Assembly (NCBI GenBank): GCA_963995505.1
Contig: OZ023187.1
Coordinates: 9,573,176-9,637,175, forward strand
Direction: 5' to 3'
Length of the DNA: 64,000 nucleotides
DNA from: Hypericum androsaemum
Taxonomy: Eukaryota > Streptophyta > Magnoliopsida > Malpighiales > Hypericaceae
Of this stretch, positions 1 through 13,465 are shown one piece after another. Numbering within the stretch: position 1 is the stretch's first letter; every line of letters starts with the position of its first letter. Both the position numbers and the translations under genes were made by a program. The notes under the pieces are model-generated. The model worked only from the letters and a program-made list of their open reading frames with translations, searched no databases and was not told the origin of the DNA.

Positions 1-3000
1 TTGCCTTATCTTGCCTTTTCATGCCATATCTTGCCTTATCTTTCCTTTTCTTACTTTTTCTTGCCTTAGCTTACCTTTTCTTGCCTTATATTGCGTTATC
101 TTGCTTTTTCCTTGCCTTTTCTTGCCTTTTCTTTCCTTGTCATGCTTTTTCTTGCTTTATCTTACCTTTTCTTACCTTTTCTTACCTTATCTTGCCTTAT
201 CTTACCTTTTCTTGCCTTATCTCACCTTTTCTATCCTTATCTTGCCTTTTCTTTCCTTTTCTTGCCTTATCTTGCCTTTTCAAGCCCTATCTTGCCTTTT
301 CATGCCTTATTTTACCTTTTCTTGCCTTATCTTGCCTTTTCTTGCCTTTTCTTTCCTTTTCTTGCCTTTTCTTGCCTGCTATTGCCTTTTCTTTCCTAAT
401 CTAACCTTTTCCTTACCTTTTCCTTGCCTTTTCTTGCCTTATCTTGCCTTATCTTACATTTTCTTGCCTTTTCCTTGCCTTTTCCTTGCCTTTTCTTGCC
501 TTATCTTGCCTTTTCTTTCCTTGTCTTATCGTTTCATGCTTTATCTTACCTTATCTTGCCTTTTCTTACCTTATCTCGCTTTTTCTTACCTTATCTTGCC
601 TTTTCTTGCCTTATATCTCGTCTTTTCTCTATTTATCTTGCCTTTTCTTTCCTTTTCTTGCCTTATCTTGCCTTTTCTTCACTTATCTTACCTTTTCTCT
701 CCTTATCATTCCTTTTCCTTGCCTTTTCTTGCCATTTCTTGCCTTTTCCTTGCCTTTTCTTGCCTTTTCTTACCTTATCTTGCCTTATCTTACCTTATCT
801 TACCTTTTCATATCTTTTCTTTCCTTTTCTTGCCTTATCTTGTTTTATCTTTCAAGCTATTGCCTTTTCTTTCCTTATCTAACATTTTCCTTGCATTTTC
901 TTTCCTGATCTTGCCTCTTCTTACCTTATCTTGCCTTATCTTGCCTTTTCCTGCCTTTTCCTTGCCTTTTCTTTCCTTTTCTTACATTTTCTTGCATTTT
1001 CTTGCCTTATCTTGCATTTTCTTTCCTTAACTTAACTTTTCTTACTTTTTCTTGCCTTGTCTTGCCTTTTCCTTTCCTTTTCTTGCCTTTTCTTGTCTTA
1101 TTTTGCCTTTACTTTCCTTGTCTTACCTTTTCTTGCCTTATCTTACCTTTTCTTGCCTTATATTTTCTTTTCCTTTCCTTTTCATCCATTTTCTTGCCTT
1201 ATCTTGCCTTTTCATTCCTTATCATGCCTTTTCTTGCTTTATCTTGCCTTATTTTACCTTTTTTTGTCTTTTCTTGCCCTTTCTTGCCTTGTTTTGCATT
1301 ATCTTGCCTTTTCCTTCCTTATCTTGCCTTTTCCTTGTCTTTACTTGGCTTATCTTGCTTTTTCTTACCTTTCCTTTTATTTCTTGCCTTTTCTTGCTTT
1401 ATGGTGCCTTTTATTTCCATATCTTGTCTTTTCCTTGCTATTTCTTCTTACCTTATCTTGCTTTTTCTTGCCTTTCCCTGCATTTTCTTTGCTTTTCCTG
1501 CCTTATCTTGCCTTTTCTTTACTTATCTTGCCTCTTCCTTGTCTTTTCTTGCCTTTTCTATCCTTTTCTTACCTTATCTTGCCTTATCTTGCCTTATCTT
1601 GCCTCTTCCTTGCCTTTTCTTGCCTTATATTGCATGTTCTTGCCTTATCTTACCTTATCTTGCCTTTTCATGCCTTTTATTTCCATTTCTTGCCTTATCT
1701 TGCCTGTTATTGCCTTTTCTTTCCTTATCTTGCCTTTTCATTCCTTTTCTTACCTTTTCTTGTATTTTCTTGCCTTTTCTTTCTCTATCTTGCCTTTTCT
1801 AGCCTTTTCTTGTCTTATCTTTTCTTATCTTGTCTTATCTTGCCTTATCTTGCCTTTTCTTTCCTTTTCTTGCCTTATCTTGCCTTTTTCTTCCTAATCT
1901 TGCCTTTTCCTTGCCTTATCTTGCCTTATCTTGCCTGTTATTGCCTTTTGTTTCCTTATCTAACCTTTTCCTTGCCTTTTCTTGCCTTTTCTGTCCTTAT
2001 CTTGCATTTTCCTTGCCTTTTCTTTACTTTTCTTACATTTTCTTGCATTTTCTTTCCTTTTCTTGCCTTATCTTGGTTTATCTTGCCTTTTCGTATGTTT
2101 TTTCCTTATCTTGCCTTTTCCTTTCCTTTTCTTACCTTTTCTTGCCTTATCTTGCCTTTTCTTGCCTTTTCCTCGTATTTTCCTTGCCTTTTCTTGCTTT
2201 ACTTTCCTTTTCTTGCCTTTTCCTTGCCATTTCTTTCCTTTTCTTGCCTTATCTTGTGTTTTCTTGCCTTATCTTACCTTTTCTTGCATTACTTTTCCTT
2301 TTTTAATCTTTTCTTGCCTTTTCTCTCCTTTTCTTGTAGTATCTTGCCTGTTATTATCTTTTCTTTCCATATCTTATCTATTCCTTACCTTTTCTTGCCT
2401 TTTCCTTGCCTCTTCTTGCCTTTTCTTGCCTTTTCTTTCCTTATCTTGCATTTTCCTTCCCTTTTCTTGCCTTTTCTTTCCTTTTCTTACCTTTTCTTGC
2501 TTTTTCTTTCCTTATCTTGCCTTTTCTTGCTCTGTCTTGCCTTTTCCTTGCCTTTTCTTACCTTTTTCTTGCCTTATCTTGCCTTTTCTTTCCTTTTCTT
2601 GCCTTATCTTGCCTATTCTTGCCTTTTCTTGCCTTATCTTGCATTTTCTTGCCTTTTCTTACATTTTCTTTCCTTATCTTGCCTTGTCCTTGCATTTTCT
2701 TGCTTTTTCTTGCCTTGTCTTTCCTTTTCTTTCCTTTTCCTTGCCTTTTCTTTCCTTTTTTGTCTTATCTTGCCTTATCTTTCCTTGTCTTGGCTTTTCT
2801 TGCCTTTTATTGCCTTATCTTTCCTTTTCCTTGCCTATTCTTGCCTTACCTTTCCTTTTCGTCCCTTTTCTTACCTTTTCTTGCCTTATCTTGCCTTTTC
2901 TTGCCTTAGCTTGCCTTGTCTTGCTGTTCCTTACCTTTTCCTTGCCTTTTCATGCCATATATTGCCTTATCTTTCCTTTTCTTGCATTTTCTGACTTTTT

Positions 3001-6000
3001 ATTGCCTTATCTTACATTTTCTTGCCTTATCTTGCTTTTTCCTTGCCTTTTCTTGTCTTTTCTTTCCTTGTCATGCTTTTTCACGCTTTATCTTACCTTA
3101 TCTTGCCTTTTCTTACCTTATCTTGCCTTATCTTACCTTTTCTTGCCTTATCTCACCTTTTCTCTCCTTATCTTGCCTTTTCCTTGCCTTTCCTTTCCTT
3201 TTCCTTGCCTTTTCTTTGCTTTTCTTGCCTTACCTTGCCTTTTCTCACCTTATCTTGCCTTTTCTTTCCTTATCTTGCCTTTTCTTGCCTTATCTTGCAT
3301 TTTCTTGCCTTATCTTGCCGTTTCTTGCCTTATCTTGCCATTTCTTGCCTTATCTTACCTTTTCATGTCTTTTCATGCATTTTCTTTCCTTTTCTTACCG
3401 TATCTTGCCTGTTATTGCCTTTTCTTTCCTTATCTTGCCTTTTCCTTGCCTTTTCTTACTTTATCTTGCCTTATCTTTCCTTTTCTTTCCTTATCTTACC
3501 TTTTCCTTGCCTTTTCCTTGCCTTTTCTTTGCTTTTCTTGCCATATCTTGCCTTTTCTTGCCTTTTCTTACTATTTCTTTCTCTATCTTGCCTTTTCCTT
3601 GCCTTTTCTTACCTTTTCCTTGCCTTATCTTGCCTTTTCATGCCATATCTTGCCTTTTCATGCCATATCTTATCTTTTCTTTCCTTGTCATGCTTTTTCA
3701 CACTTTATCTTACCTTTTCTTGCCTTTTCTTACCTTATCTTGCCTTATCTTACCTTTTCTTGCCTTATCTCACCTTTTCTCTCATTATCTTGCCTTTTCC
3801 TTGCCATTCCTTGCCTTTTCCTTGCCTTTTCTTTGCTTTTCTTGCCTTATCTTACCTTATCTTGCTATTTCTTTCTCTATCTTGCCTTTTCTTAGCTTTT
3901 CCTTACCTTATCTTCTTGCCTTATCTAGCCATTTCTCTATTTATCTTACCTTTTCCTTGCCTTTTCTTGCCTTATCTTGCCTTTTCTTGGCTTATCTTAC
4001 CTTTTCTCTCATTATCTTGCCTTTTCCATGCCTTTTCTTGCCTGATCTTGCCTTTTCTTACCTTATCTTGCCTGTTCTTGCCTTATCTTACCTTTTCTTG
4101 CCTTATCTTTCCTTTTCATGTCTTTTCTTTCCTTTTCTTGCTTTATCTTGCAAGCTATTGCCTTTTCTTTCCTTATCTAACCTTTTCCTTGCCTTTTCCT
4201 TGCCATTTCTTAAATTATCTTGCCTATTCTTGCCTTTTCTTTCCTTATCTTGCCTTTTCCTTGCCGTTTCTTTCCTTTTCTTATATTTTCTTGTATTTTC
4301 TTGCCTTTTCTTGCCTTTTCTTGGTTTTTCTTGCCTTTTCTTGCATGTTCTTTCCTTATCTAGCTTTTTCTTACCTTGTCTTGCATTTTCATGCCTTTTT
4401 CTTTCCTTGTCTTGCCTTTTCTTGCCTTATCTTATCTTTTCTTACCTTATCTTGCATGTTCTTTCCTTATCTTGCCTTTTCTAATTTTTCTTCCCTTGTC
4501 TTGCATTTTCATGCCTTTTTCTTTCCTTTTCTTGCCTTATTTTTCCTTTTCTTTCCTTGTCTTGCCTTTTCTTGCCTTATCTTACCTTTTCTTGCCTTAT
4601 CTTGCCTTTTCATCCCTTTTCATGCCTTTTTTACCTTTTCTTGCCTTATCTTGCCTTTTCATTCTTTATCATGCATTTTCTTCCCTTTTATTACATTTTC
4701 TTGCTTTATCTTGCCTTATCTTAGCTTTTTTGCCTTTTCTTTCCTAATCTTGCATTTTTTTGCATTTTTTTGCTTTTTCCTTCTTTATCTTGCCTATTCT
4801 TTGTGTTTACTTGCATTATCTTGCCTTTTCCTTTTGCTGCTTGCATTTTCTTGCCTTATTTTCCTTTTCCTTGCCTTATCATGCCTTTTCTTTCCATTTT
4901 TTGCCTTTAACTTGCCATTTCTTCTTACATTATCTTGCTTTTTCTTGCCTTTTCTTGCATTTTCTTGGCTTTTCCTGCCTTATCTTACCTTTTCTTGCAT
5001 TTTCTTCACTTATCTTTCCTCTTCCTTGCCTTTTCTAGCCTTTTCTATTCTTTTCTTGCCTATCTTGCCTTATCTTCCCTTATCTTGCCTTTTCTTGCTT
5101 TATCTTGCCTTATCTTAAATTTTTATGACTTTTCTTTCCTTTTCTTGACTTATCTTGCCTGTTAATGCCTTTTCTTTCCTTATCTTACCTTTTCCTTGCC
5201 TTCTCTTGCCTTTTCCTTGCCTTTTTTTGCCTTTTCTTGCCTTATGTTGCCTTTTCTTTCCTTATCTTAACTTTTCCTTGCCTTTTTTTACCTTTTCTTG
5301 CCTTTTCTTGCCTTTTCTTTCTCTATCTTGCCTTTTCTTGCCTTATCTTGCTTTTTATTGCCTTATCTAGCCTTTTCTTTTTTTATCTAGCCTTTTCCTT
5401 ACCTTTTCTTGTATTTTCTTGCTTTTTCTTGACTTTTCTTAACTTATCTTGCCTTTTCCTTGCCTTTTCTTACCTTTTCTTTCTTTTTCTTGCCTTATCT
5501 TTCCTTTCCTTACCTTTTCTTGCCTTATCTTGCCTTTTCTTTCCTTATCTTACCTTTTCCTTGCCTTTTCTAACCTTTTCTTTTTTTTCCCTGCCTTATC
5601 TTTCCTTTTCATGCCTTTTCTAACTTTTTCTTGCCTTATCTTGCCTTATCTTGCCTTTTCTTTCCTAATCTAACATTTTCCTTGCTTTTTCTTGCCTTAT
5701 CTTGCCTATTCTTACATTTTCTTTCCTTTTCCTTACCTTTTCTTGCCTGATCTTGCCTTTTCTTTCATTGTCTTGCCTTTTCATGCTTTATCATGCCTTT
5801 TCTTGCCTTTTCTTATCTTATCTTGCCTTATCTTGCCTTTTCTTGCCTTATCTTGACTTTTCTTATCTTATCTCTCCTTTTCTCTCCATATCTCACCTTT
5901 TCTCTCCTTTTCCTGCCTTTTCCCTGCCTTTTCTTGCCTTATCTTGCCTTTTGATGGCTTATCTTACCTTTTGTCTCCTTATCTTGCCTTTTCCTTGCCT

Positions 6001-7256
6001 TTTCTTGCCATTTCATGCCTTTTCCTTGCATTTTCTTTCCTTTTCTTGCATTAACTTGCCTTTCTTGTCTTGTCTTGCTTTTCTTTTTTTATCTTACCTT
6101 TTCTTGCATTTTCTTGCCTTTTCATGCCTTTTCTTTCCTTTTCTTGCCTTATCTTGCTTTATCTTGCATGCTATTGCCTTTTCTTTCTTTACCTAACCTT
6201 TTCCTTGCCTTTTCTTGCCTTATCATACCTTTTCTTTCCATTTTTTGCCTTTTACTTGCCATTTCCTCTTACATTATCTTGCTTTTTCTTGAATTATCTT
6301 GCATTTTCTTGGCTTTTCCTGCCTTATCTTACCTTTTCTTGCCTTTTCTTTACTTATCTTTCCTCTTCCTTGCCTTTTCTAGCCTTGTCTATTCTTTTCT
6401 TGCCTTATCTTCCCTTATCTTCCCTAATCTTACATTTTCTTGCTTTTTCTTGCCTTTTCTTGCCTTATCTTAAATTTTTATGCCTTTTCTTTCCTTTTCT
6501 TGCCTTATCTTGCCTGTTATTGCCTTTTCTTTCCTTATCTTACCTTTTTTTGCCTTCTCTTGCCTTTTCCTTGCCATTTTTTGCCTTTTCTTGCCTTATG
6601 TTGCCTTTTCTTTCCTTATATTGCCTTTTCCTTGCCTTTTCATTCCTTTTCTTGCATTTTCTTGCCTTTTCTTTCTCTATCTTGCCTTTTCTTACCTTAT
6701 TTGTTTTTTATTGCCTTATCTAGCCTTTTCTTTTTTTATCTTGCCTTTTCCTTACCTTTTCTTGTATTTTCTTGCTTTTTCATGACTTTTCTTGGCTTAT
6801 CTTGCCTTTACCTTGCCTTTTCTAGCCTTTTCTTACCTTATCTAACCTTTTCTTTTCTTGCCTTACCTTTTCTTCTGTTATCTTGCATTATCTTGCCTTT
6901 TCCATGCCTTTTCTTGTGTTTTCTTTCCTATTCTTGCTTTTTATTGCATTTTCTTACCTTATCTTGCCTTTTCTTTCCTTTTCTTGCCTTATCTTACCTT
7001 TTCCTTCCTTATCTTGCCTTTTCCTTGCCTTTTCTTTCCTTATCTTGCCTTTTCCTTGCCTTTTCCTTGCCTTTTCTTGTCTTTTCTTTTCTTGCCTTTT
7101 CTACCCTTTCCTTGTCTTATTTTGCCTTCTCTTTCCCTTTCTTTCCTTTTTTAGCCTTTTCTTTCTCTATCTTGCCTTTCCCTTGCCTTTTTTTAATTTT
7201 TCCTTGCATTTTCTTGCCCTTTCTTACCTTTTCCTGCCTTATCTTGCCTTATCTTG

Positions 7257-7276
7257 GTTTTAATATATTATAATTC
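7257..7276. other. Short AT-rich interruption of the array
   Basis: About 20 bp reading GTTTTAATATATTATAATTC breaks the decamer pattern, which resumes immediately on both sides. It is the only clearly non-decameric patch I noticed in domain L. It could be a small filler insertion or a strongly mutated unit. No target duplication is visible. Confidence 0.7.
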
Positions 7277-9770
7277 CTTTTCTAGCCTTATCTTGGTTTT
7301 TCTTGCCTTATCTTGCCTTTTCTTTCCTTATCTTGCTTTTTCCTTGCCTTTTCTCACCTTTTCTCATATTTTCTTGCCTTTTACTTGCCTTTTCTTTCCT
7401 TATCTTGCCTGTTATTGCCTTTTCTTTCCTTATCTAACCTTTTCTTTGCCTTTCCTTGCCTATTCTTGCCTTATCTTGCCTTTTCCTTGCCTTTTATTTC
7501 CTTTTCTAAACTTATCTTGCCTTTTCTTTCTCCATCTTGCCTTTTCCTTAACTTTTCTTACCTTTTCCTTGCCTTATTTGATTTTTCTTGCCTTTTCTTG
7601 CCTTTTCTTGCCTTATCTTGCCTTTTCTTGCCTTACCTTTCCTTTTTATGTCTTTTCTTGCCTTTTCTTTCCTTTTCTTGCCGAATCTTGCATGTTATTG
7701 CTTTTTCTTTCCTTATCTCATCTTACCTTTTCCTTTCCTTTTCTTGCCTTATCTTGCCTTTTCTTTCCTTATCTTACCTTTTCCTTGCCTTGTCTTACCT
7801 TTTCTTTCTTTTTCTTGCCTTATCTTTCCTTTCCTTACCTTTTCTTGCCTTATCTTGCCTTATCTTTCCTTATCTTACCTTTTCCTTGCCTTTTCTGACC
7901 TTTTCTTTCTTTTCATTACCTTATCTTACCTTTTCTTACCTTATCTTTCCTTTTCTTGCCTTTTCTAACTTTTTCTTGCCTTATCTTACCTTTTCTTGCC
8001 TTATCTTGCCTTTTCATTCCTAATCTAACATTTTCCTTGCTTTTTCTTGCCTTATCTTGCCTATTCTTACCTTTTCTTTCCTTTTCCTTGCCTTTTCTTG
8101 CCTAATTTTGCCTTTTCTTTCATTGTCTTGCCTTTCCATGCTTTATCTTGCCTTTTCTTGCCTTTTCTTATCTTATCTTGCCTTATCTTGCGTTTTCTTC
8201 CCTTATCTTGCCTTTTCTTGCCTTTTCTTATCTTATCTTGCCTTCTCTTGCCTTATCTCGCCTTTTCTCCCCTTTTCCTACCTTTTCCCTGCCTTTTCTT
8301 GCCTTATCTTGCCTTTTGATGGCTTATCTTACTTTTTGTCTCCTTATCTTGCCTTTTTCTTGCCTTTTCTTGCCAATTCATGCCTTTTCCATGCATTTTC
8401 TTTCCTTTTCTTGCATTAACTTGCCTTTTTTGCCTTATCTTGCCTTTTTTTTTCTTATCTTACCTTTTCTTGCATTTTCTTGCCTTTTCATGCCTTTTCT
8501 TTCCTTTTCTTTCCTTATCTTGCTTTATCTTGCATGCTATTGCTTTTTCTTTCTTTACTAACCTTTTCCTTGCCTTTTTCTTGTCTTTTCTTGCCTATTC
8601 TTGCCTTTTCTTGCCTTTTCCTTGCCTATTCTTACATTTTCTTGCATTTTCTTGCATTTTCTTGGTTTTTCTTACCTTATCTTGCATTTTCTTTCCTTAT
8701 CTTGCCTTTTCTGGCTTTTCTTGCCTTGTCTTACCTTTTCTTGCCATTTTCTTTCCTTTTCTTGCCTTTTCCTTGCCTTTCCTTTCCTTTTCATCCCTTT
8801 TCTTGCCTTTTCTTGCATTTTCTTGCCTCTTCTTAACTTTTCTTTCCTTTTTTTATCTTTTCTTCCCTTATCTTGACTTTTCAATCCTTATCATGCCTTT
8901 TCTTGCCTTTTATTACCCTTTCTTGCTTTGTCATGCTTTATCTTGCCTTATCTTGCCTTTTTGCCTTTTCTTTCCTTATCTTGTTTTTGCTTACATTATC
9001 TTGCCTTTTCCTTCCTTATCTTGCCTTTTCCTTCCCTTTACTTGCCTTATCTTGCCTTTTCCTTTTGTTTCTTGCCTTTTCTTGCATTATTTTCCTTTTT
9101 CTTGCCTTTTCTTGCTTTATCATGCCTTTACTTTCCATATCATGCCTCTTCCTTACTATTTCTTCTTGCCTTATATTGCCTTTTCTTGCCTTTACCTTGC
9201 CTTTTTAGCCTTTTCTTACCTTATCATACCTTTTCTTTCCTTGCCTTGCCTTATCTTGACTTATCTTGCCTTTTCCTTGCCTTTTCTTGCCTTTTCCTTG
9301 CCTTTTTTTTGTGTTTTCTTGCCTTACCTTGCTTTTTATTGCATTTTCTTGCCTTTTCTTGCCTTTTCTTTCCTTTTCTTGCCTTTTCCTTCCTTATCTT
9401 GCCTTTTCATTCTCTTTTCTTGCATTTTCTTCATTTTTTCTTGCCTTGTCTCACTTTTTCTTGCCTTTACCTTGCCTTTTCTTGCCTTTTCTTTCCTTAC
9501 CTTACCTTTTCTTTCCTTGTCTTACCTTTACCTTGCCTTTTCTAGCCTTTTCTTACCTTTTCTTTCCTTGTCTTGCCTTTTCTTGTTTTATCTTGCCTTA
9601 TCTTTTGTTTTCCTTGCCTTTCTTGCCTTTTCCTTGCTTTTTCTTGTCTTTTCTTGCCACATCTTGCCTTTTTTTTCCTTTTCTTTCCTTTTCTAGCCTT
9701 TTCTTTCCTTATCTTGCATTTTCCTAGTCTTTTCTTGCCTTTTCTTTCCCTATCTTGCCATTTCCTTGCC

Positions 9771-9810
9771 TTTTCTTTTCTTTTCTTTCCTTTTCTTTTC
9801 TTTTCTTTTC
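9771..9810 (+). repeat. Pure pentamer TTTTC tract within the array
   Basis: Eight consecutive 5-bp units, seven TTTTC and one TTTCC, replace the alternating TTGCC/TTTTC pattern. Similar runs occur at about 13432-13465, 22352-22380, 25884-25900, 29756-29775 and 31693-31715. They suggest that the decamer is a diverged pentamer dimer, or that it collapses to a pentamer locally. Confidence 0.85.
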
Positions 9811-12800
9811 TTGCCTTTTCTAGCCTTTTCTTGTCTTACGTTGCCTTATTTTTCCCTTTCTTGCCTTTTCTAGCCTTTTCTTTCTCTATCTTGCCTTTCT
9901 CTTTCCCTTTCTTTCCCTATCTAACCTTTTCTTTGCCATTTTCCTGCCTTATCTTTCCTATTCTTGCCTTATCTTACATTTTCTTGCCATTTACTTGCCT
10001 TATATTTACTTTTCTAACCTTTTCTTGCATTTTCTTGCCTTATCTTGGCTTTTCTTGCCTTTTATTTCTCAATCTTGCTTTTTTATTGCCTTTTCTTACC
10101 CTTTCCTTGCCTTTTTTGCCTTTTCTTGCCTTATCTTGCCTTTTCTTGCCTTATCTTGCCTTTTCCTTGCCTTTTCTTGCATTTTCTTTTCTTTTCTTGC
10201 CTTATCTTGCTTTTTCTTGCCTTATCTTGCCATTTCTTGCCTTACCTTGCCTTTTCATGTCTTTTCTTGCCTTTTCTTTCCTTTTCTTGCCGTATCTTGC
10301 CAGTTATTGCCTTTTCTTTCCTTATCTTACCTTTTCCTTGCCTTTTCTTGCCGTATCTTGCCAGTTATTGCCTTTTCTTTCCTTATCTTACCTTTTCCTT
10401 GCCTTTTCTTGCCTTATCTTGCCTTATCTTGCCTTTTCTTGCCCTTTCTTTCCTTATCTTACATTTTCCTTGCCTTTTCTTACCTTTTCTTTCCATTTCT
10501 TGCCTTATCTTTTCTTTTCTTACCTTTTCTTGCTATTTCATTCTCTATCTTTCCTTTTCCTTGCCTTTTTTTACCTTTTCCATGCCTTATCTTGCTTTAT
10601 CTTTCCTTTTCTTGCCTTTTCTTACTTTTTCTTGCCTTATCTTGCCTTTTCTTACCTTATCTTGCCTTTTCTTACCTTATCTTACCTTTTCTTGCTTTTT
10701 CCTTCACTTTTCTTGCCTTATCTTGCCTTTTCTTTCCTTGTCTTGCCTTTTCATTTTTTATCTTACATTTTCTAGCCTTTTCTTACCTTATCTTGCCTTA
10801 TCTTGCCTTATCTCGCCTTTTCTCTCCTTATCTTTCATTTTCTTTGCCTTTCCTTGGCTTTTCCTTGCCTTATCTTTCCTTTTCTTTCCTTTTCTTGCCT
10901 TATCTTGACTTTTCTTGCCTTATCTTACCTTTTCTTGCCTTATTTTCCTTTTCATACCTTTTCTTTCCTTTTCTTGCCTTATCTTGCTTTATCTTTCCTA
11001 CTATTGCCTTTTCTTTCCTAATCTGACCTTTTTCTTGCCTTTTCCTTGCCTTTTCTTGCCTTATCTTGCCTATTCTTGCCTTTTCTAGCCTTTTCTAGCC
11101 TTATCTTGCATTTTCTTTCCTTTTCCTTGCCTTTTCTTGCCTTTCCTTTCCTTTTCCTTACTTTTTCTTTCCTTTTCTTGCCTTATCTTGCCTTTTAATG
11201 GCTTATCTTACCTTTTCTCTCCTTATGTTGCCTTTTCCTTGCATTTTGTTGCCATTACTTGCATTTTCCTTGCCTTTTCTTTCCTTTTCTTGCCTTATCT
11301 TTCCTTTTCTTGCCTTATCTTGCCTTTTCTTAACTTTTCTTGCCTTATCTTGCCTTTTCATGCCTTTTATTTTTTTCTTTCTTTCCTTATCTTGCTTTAT
11401 CTTGCATGCTATTGCCTTTTCTTTCTTTATCTAACCTTTTCCTTGCTTTTTCCTTTTCTTTTCTTGCCTTATCTTGCCTATTTTTGCCTTTTTGTGCCTT
11501 TTGTTACCTTATCTTGCATTTTTCTTGCCTTTTCTTTCCTTTTCTTACATTTTCTTGCATTTTCTAGCCTTTTCTTTCCTTATCTTGGTTTTTCTTGCCT
11601 TATCTTGCATTTTCTTTCTTTATCTTGCCTTTTCTTGCTTTTATTTGACTTGTTTTCCCTTTTCTTGCCTTTTTCTTTTCTTTTCTTTATTTTTCTTGCC
11701 TTATCTTACCTTTTCTTTCCTTTTCTTACCTGTTCTTGCCTTATCTTACCTTGTCTTGCTTTTTCCTTGCCTTTTCTTTCCTTTTAATCGCTTTTCTTGC
11801 CTTTTCTTCCCTTATCTTGTCTTTTCTTACCTTTTCTTTCCTTTTTTACCTTTGCTTGCCTTATCTGGCCTTTTCACTCCTGATCATGCCTTTTCTTGCC
11901 TTTTATTACTTTTTCTTGCTTTATCTTGCCTTTTCTTGCATTATCTTGCCTTTTCCTTCCTTATCTTGCCTTTTCCTTGTCTTTACTTGCCTTATTTTGC
12001 CTTTTCTTGCCTTTTTCTTTTGTTTCTTGCCTTTTCTTGCCTTATCATGCCTTTTCTTTCCATATCTTGCCTTTTCTTTCCTTATCTTACCTTTTCTTGC
12101 CTTTTCTTTCCTTTTCATGCCTTTTCTTTCCGTTTCTTGCCTTATCTTGGTTTATTTTGCATGCTATTGCCTTTTCTTTCCTTATCTAACCTTACCTTTC
12201 CTTTTACTTGCCTTTTCTTGCCTTATCTTGCCTATTCTTCCCTTTTCTTGCCTTTTCTTGCCTTTTCCTTGCCTTTTCTTTCCTTTTCTTACATTTTCTT
12301 GCATTTTCTTGCCTTATCTTGCATTTTCTTTCCTTATCTTGCCTTTTCTTGCTTTTTCTTGCCTTCTCTTGCCTTTTCTTGCATTTTTCTTTCCTTTTCT
12401 TGCCTTTTCTTGCCTTATCTTGCCTTTTCTTTCCTTGTGTTACCTTTTTTTGCCTTATCTTGGCTTTTCCTTGCCTTTTCTTGCCTTTCCTTTCCTTTTC
12501 ATCCCTTTTCTTGCCTTTTCTTACCTTTTCTTACCTTTTTTTAATTTTCTTGCTTTATCTTGCCTTTTCATTCCTTATCATGCCATTTCTTGCCTTTTAT
12601 TACCCTATCTTGCTTTATCTTGCCTTATCTTGCCTTTTTGCCTTTTCTTGCCTTATCTTGCCTTTTCTTATATTATTTTACCTTTTCCTTCCTTATCTTG
12701 CCTTTTCCTTATCTTTACTTGCCTTATCTTGACTTTTCTTGCGTTTTCCTTTTGTTTCTTTCCTTTTCTTGCCATTTTTTCCTTTTCCTTGCCTTTTCTT

Positions 12801-13431
12801 GCTTTATCATGCCTTTTCTTTCCATTTCATGCCTTTTCCTTACTATTTCTTCTTGCTTTATCTTGCCCTGACCTTGCCTTTTCTAGCTTTTCTTGCCTTA
12901 TCTTACCTTTTCTTTCCTTGCCTTGCCTTATCTTGACTATCTCGCCTTTTCCTTGCCTTTTTTTGCCTTTTGCTTGCTTTTTTTTGTGTTTTCTTGCCTT
13001 ATCTTGTTTTTTATTGCATTTTCTTGCCTTATCTTACCTTTTCTTGCCTTTTCCTTCCTTATCTTGCCTTTTCCTTCCCTTTTCTTGCATTTTCTTCCTT
13101 TTTCCTGCCTTCTCTAGCCTTAACTCACTTTTTCTTGCCTTTTCTTACCTTATCTTACCTTTTCTTTCCTTGTCTTGCCTTTTCTTGCTTTATCTTACCT
13201 TATCTTGCCTTATCTTGTGTTTTCCTTGCCTTTTCTTGCCTTTTCCTTACTTTTTCTTGTCTTTTCTTGCAATATCTTACCTGTTCTTGCTTTTTATTGT
13301 ATTTTTTTTGCCTTATCTTTCCTTATATTGCCTTTTCTTGCGTTATCTTGCATTTTCCTTCATTATCTTGCATTTTCCTTGCCTTTTCTTTCCTTATATT
13401 GCCTTTTCCTTGCCTTTTCTTGCCTTTTCTA

Positions 13432-13465
13432 TCCTTTTCTTTTCTTTTCTTTTCTTTTCTTTTCT
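13432..13465 (+). repeat. Pure pentamer TTTTC tract within the array
   Basis: Six to seven TTTTC units in a row, flanked by normal decamers. This is a second independent pentamer pocket in domain L. Confidence 0.85.
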
